Source: Sphingomonas sp. JC676
GTDB taxonomy: Bacteria > Pseudomonadota > Alphaproteobacteria > Sphingomonadales > Sphingomonadaceae
Direction of reading: 5' to 3'
NCBI RefSeq assembly: GCF_014489075.1
Contig: NZ_JACTGR010000004.1
Location: 1-64,000 of the forward strand
Length of the DNA: 64,000 nt
The notes below the pieces were generated by a model. The model made no database searches. It saw nothing but the letters and a program-made list of their open reading frames with translations, and was not told where the DNA came from. This document shows positions 61,944 through 64,000 of the stretch, piece after piece (position 1 is the stretch's first letter; each line of letters starts with the position of its first letter). Position numbers and translations under genes: made by a program.

Positions 61944-62471
61944 CTACGCCTTATATGCGTCGCGCAGATGCCGGGCGAGAGCATCCACGGTGCATGAGGC
62001 CTCGCCCGCAAGCCACATGCGCAGGATCGCGAGCTGCGCCGCCGCGATGCCCGATGCGACCAGCGCAGGCGGCACGGCGCCGGACGCGCTCTCGTCCAGC
62101 CGCGCTTCGATCATCGTGGCGAGCTTGCGCTGCAGCTTCGGGATCAGTGGCGGGTCGAAGATGACGCGGCCGAGCATGCGCTGCTCCCAGATATGCTCCA
62201 GCGTCATCCGCAGATAGGCCAGGCTGGCGCGCCCCACTGCGGCACTGGCGAGGGGCAGGAAGATCGGATCGAGCGCGGCAAGGAGCACATCGTCCTTGTT
62301 GCGGAAATGCTCGTAGAAGGTGGAGCGGCCGATGTCGGCTTCGGCAACCAGATCGCCGGTGCGGATCGAGGCATAGCGGCGCGCGAACAGGAGCCGGACG
62401 AATGCGTCGAGGATAGCGGCGTGGGTGCGGGAAACCCGCCGGTCCGGTCTGTCGGTCGCGCCCTGCGTCAT
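61944..62471 (-). CDS. TetR/AcrR family transcriptional regulator
   Basis: 175 residues from ATG 62471; ATG 62501 would add ten. The helix-turn-helix is typical (THAAILDAFVRLLFARRYASIRTGDLVAEADIGRSTFYEHFRNKDDVLLAAL). The C-terminal part is a short ligand domain with DPPLIPKLQRKLATMIEARL. It precedes the DUF2306-type membrane protein gene on the same strand and is divergent from a VOC-family gene, so either could be its target. Confidence 0.87.
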   Translation of the reverse strand: MTQGATDRPDRRVSRTHAAILDAFVRLLFARRYASIRTGDLVAEADIGRSTFYEHFRNKDDVLLAALDPIFLPLASAAVGRASLAYLRMTLEHIWEQRMLGRVIFDPPLIPKLQRKLATMIEARLDESASGAVPPALVASGIAAAQLAILRMWLAGEASCTVDALARHLRDAYKA

Positions 62472-62616
62472 AGGACCAGCATACAGGAATACGGCGCGCA
62501 TGGTTCCGGACTTTTCGAGCAAAATGTCCGGTTGCGGACCGTGGCGCCCATTTGTTTCTCGCGATTTTGCGCCAATCGGGACACTCTGCGCCGATACCCG
62601 AGCATCAGGAGCGCCC

Positions 62617-62973
62617 GTGACGGACATGCATCGAGCAACGACGATCCTGCCGAGCAGCGATCTCGACGCCAGCGAAGCCTTTTACCGGCGGCTCGGATTC
62701 GAGTGCGTGAGCGACTACGGCAATTACCGCATCCTCGCCGATGGCCGCGGCTGGCACCTGCACCTCAACAAAGTGGACGGCTGGCCCCGACGCATCGAGG
62801 ACAATCCGGTCGGGCTCTATCTCTATGTCGAGGATGTCGATGCCGTCGCCGACAGGATGCGCGACCTGATCATCCTGAAGGAGGATCCCTGCCGCAAGCC
62901 CTGGGGAACCTATGAGTTCGCGGTCAGCGATCCAAGCGGGACGCTGGTCCGGATCGGGCGCATTCTCGACTAG
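62617..62973 (+). CDS. VOC-superfamily (glyoxalase/bleomycin-resistance) protein
   Basis: 118 residues, GTG 62617 with CAGGAG upstream; ATG 62626 is an alternative. The paired beta-alpha-beta-beta-beta modules are visible: TTILPSSDLDASEAFYRRLGFECVSDYGNYRILADGRGWHLHL and LYLYVEDVDAVADRM to YEFAVSDPSGTLVRIGRIL. It resembles bleomycin-binding or lactoylglutathione-lyase-like members, but the metal ligand set is not complete enough to name a reaction. It is divergent from a TetR regulator. Confidence 0.85.
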   Translation: MTDMHRATTILPSSDLDASEAFYRRLGFECVSDYGNYRILADGRGWHLHLNKVDGWPRRIEDNPVGLYLYVEDVDAVADRMRDLIILKEDPCRKPWGTYEFAVSDPSGTLVRIGRILD

Positions 62974-62979
62974 GGCGGA

Positions 62980-63516
62980 TCAGCCGCCCAGCGGGTAGCG
63001 TTCGATCGCCTCGTAGATCGCGCCCTCGCCACCCAGTGTGCTTTCGAATAGCAGAAAATGCTCGATCGCGAAGGGCGTGCTCGCGAGGCCGACATGCGCC
63101 TCGAGGAAGCGATCGGTGGGTCCGGCGCTCCGGTTCAGCCGCGCGAGCGTGATATGCGGCAGATAGGCGCGGCGCTCGGGCTCCTGGCCGGCGCGGACGA
63201 TCGCCTGGTCGACCTTGTAGTGGAGCTGGCTGAGCGCGTCGTGTGGGCGCAGCCCTGCCCAGACCGCGTTGGGGCGGCCGCGGCTGTCGAACTGGCCGAC
63301 CCCGTCGAGCGCGACTTCGAAGGCGGGAAAGCGCACGGTGCCGAGCGCGATCGCGATGTCCTCCGCCGCGTGCCGATCGACCTCGCCAATGAAGCGCAGG
63401 GTGCAGTGGAGCTGGGCGTCCTCCTGCCATCGCGCACCGGGCACGCCGCCCATAAGTGCAAGCAATTGCGCGCGAATGGCGGGCGGGGGCCGGATACCGA
63501 CGAACAGGCGGTGCAT
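62980..63516 (-). CDS. thpR: RNA 2',3'-cyclic phosphodiesterase (2'-5' RNA ligase-like)
   Basis: 178 residues. The two catalytic HxTx-type motifs are LHCTLRFIGEVD (37-48) and LPHITLARLNRS (123-134), spaced as in the LigT/ThpR family. The protein opens HRLFVGIRPPPAIRAQLLALM, the usual family start, and ends FLLFESTLGGEGAIYEAIERYPL. It opens cyclic phosphates or joins 2'-5' linked RNA ends in vitro; the cellular role is unclear. Confidence 0.92.
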   Translation of the reverse strand: MHRLFVGIRPPPAIRAQLLALMGGVPGARWQEDAQLHCTLRFIGEVDRHAAEDIAIALGTVRFPAFEVALDGVGQFDSRGRPNAVWAGLRPHDALSQLHYKVDQAIVRAGQEPERRAYLPHITLARLNRSAGPTDRFLEAHVGLASTPFAIEHFLLFESTLGGEGAIYEAIERYPLGG

Positions 63517-63633
63517 GACGGCATCTCCTTAACCACGCGCGCTCTAGAGCGGGAACCGGTTTTACTTGAAAACATGCCGGGCGAGGGCGATATTCCGCCT
63601 ATCCGGCGGCTGTGCCGGGCAAAGGAGTTTTAA

Positions 63634-64000
63634 ATGGCAAACTGGTCGGATCCCCGGACGAGCGCCGCGCCCTATGCGACAGCGGGCGCGCAAGCCGCTT
63701 CGTACGATGCGGGTCTCAGGTCCTATATGCTGTCGGTCTACAACTACATGCTCTCCGGCGTGCTGCTGACGGGCGTAGTCGCCCTGCTGTTCGGCAAGGT
63801 CGACGCCCTGCAGCGGTTGCTGTTCGTCGAGCAGATGACTTCGCGCGGCCCTGGCATCGGCCTCACTGCGCTGGGCTGGATCGCGATGCTCTCGCCGCTG
63901 GCGATCGTCTTCGCGATGAGCTTCGGCCAGAGCCGCATGTCGGAATCGACGCTGAAGACGCTGTTCTTCGCTTATGCGGGCCTGCTCGGCGCGTCGCTAT
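63634..64000 (+). CDS. Bax inhibitor-1/YccA family membrane protein, N-terminal part
   Basis: The first 122 codons are present; the gene runs off the right edge. AAAGGAG lies seven bases before ATG 63634. The sequence MANWSDPRTSAAPYATAGAQAA, then YDAGLRSYMLSVYNYMLSGVLLTGVVALLFG, then GPGIGLTALGWIAMLSPLAIVFAMSF and SMSESTLKTLFFAYAGLLGASL (with small differences) matches alphaproteobacterial Bax-inhibitor-1 family proteins with three of the usual seven helices visible. It probably acts as an inner-membrane ion leak channel or protease modulator. Confidence 0.88.
   Translation, partial: MANWSDPRTSAAPYATAGAQAASYDAGLRSYMLSVYNYMLSGVLLTGVVALLFGKVDALQRLLFVEQMTSRGPGIGLTALGWIAMLSPLAIVFAMSFGQSRMSESTLKTLFFAYAGLLGASL

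Overview
The window is high-GC alphaproteobacterial DNA, most likely from Sphingomonas or a close sphingomonad. The evidence is the four large TonB-dependent receptors (three of the Xanthomonas/Caulobacter carbohydrate type), the SapC, cupin-like and flavin halogenase genes beside them, the De Ley-Doudoroff style sugar oxidation genes, and the codon use. I saw no tRNA, rRNA, CRISPR array, prophage or intact insertion sequence.

Layout. 1-4174: an oxidative sugar locus, with a cut-off secreted glycosidase-like gene, aldose 1-epimerase and an IlvD/Edd sugar-acid dehydratase on the minus strand, divergent from a galactose 1-dehydrogenase. 4205-10487: a six-gene minus-strand signalling operon (EAL phosphodiesterase, LysM lipoprotein, Ser/Thr kinase, FHA protein, PP2C phosphatase, PilZ protein), resembling the PpkA/PppA/TagH control module of type VI secretion but without structural genes here. 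10518-23302: receptor locus A, with a TonB receptor, a putative Fe(II)/2-oxoglutarate oxygenase (DUF6445-like) and a divergent halogenase-like flavoprotein on the minus strand, four tandem halogenase-family genes on the plus strand, and a convergent cupin-like (JmjC-type) gene. 23428-33860: ion channel, OmpR-type two-component pair, a fourth receptor, an RBBP9-like protein with an altered nucleophile site, FixJ-like regulators with a PAS histidine kinase, an alpha/beta hydrolase and a decayed paralogue. 34145-40713: receptor locus B (receptor, SapC, cupin-like, halogenase). 40839-45255: a tightly overlapping three-gene unit of a membrane protein, a DyP-type peroxidase and a cytochrome P450 with an unusual I-helix. 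45436-50010: aldo/keto reductase divergent from a third carbohydrate-type receptor. 50155-64000: mostly single housekeeping or stress genes (TetR with its esterase, ROK sugar kinase, DNA glycosylase, ferredoxin, Cu-Zn SOD, MFS transporter, LMW phosphatase, 2'-5' RNA ligase-like phosphodiesterase, Bax-inhibitor family protein).

How it works together. Loci A and B share one architecture: an outer-membrane receptor, then a strong hairpin, then oxygen-using modification enzymes (flavin halogenase, cupin_8, DUF6445) and, in B, SapC. Near-identical 14-bp LacI/GalR-like operators lie upstream of the receptors in A, B and C and of the halogenase array, so the loci probably form one regulon under a repressor encoded outside the window. 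Four of the six halogenase-family proteins keep the catalytic Lys, the WxWRIP motif and the EPLEST motif. The other two, each inside one of the operons, have lost all three. The most novel-looking elements are this multi-oxygenase receptor regulon and the DyP/P450/membrane protein unit.
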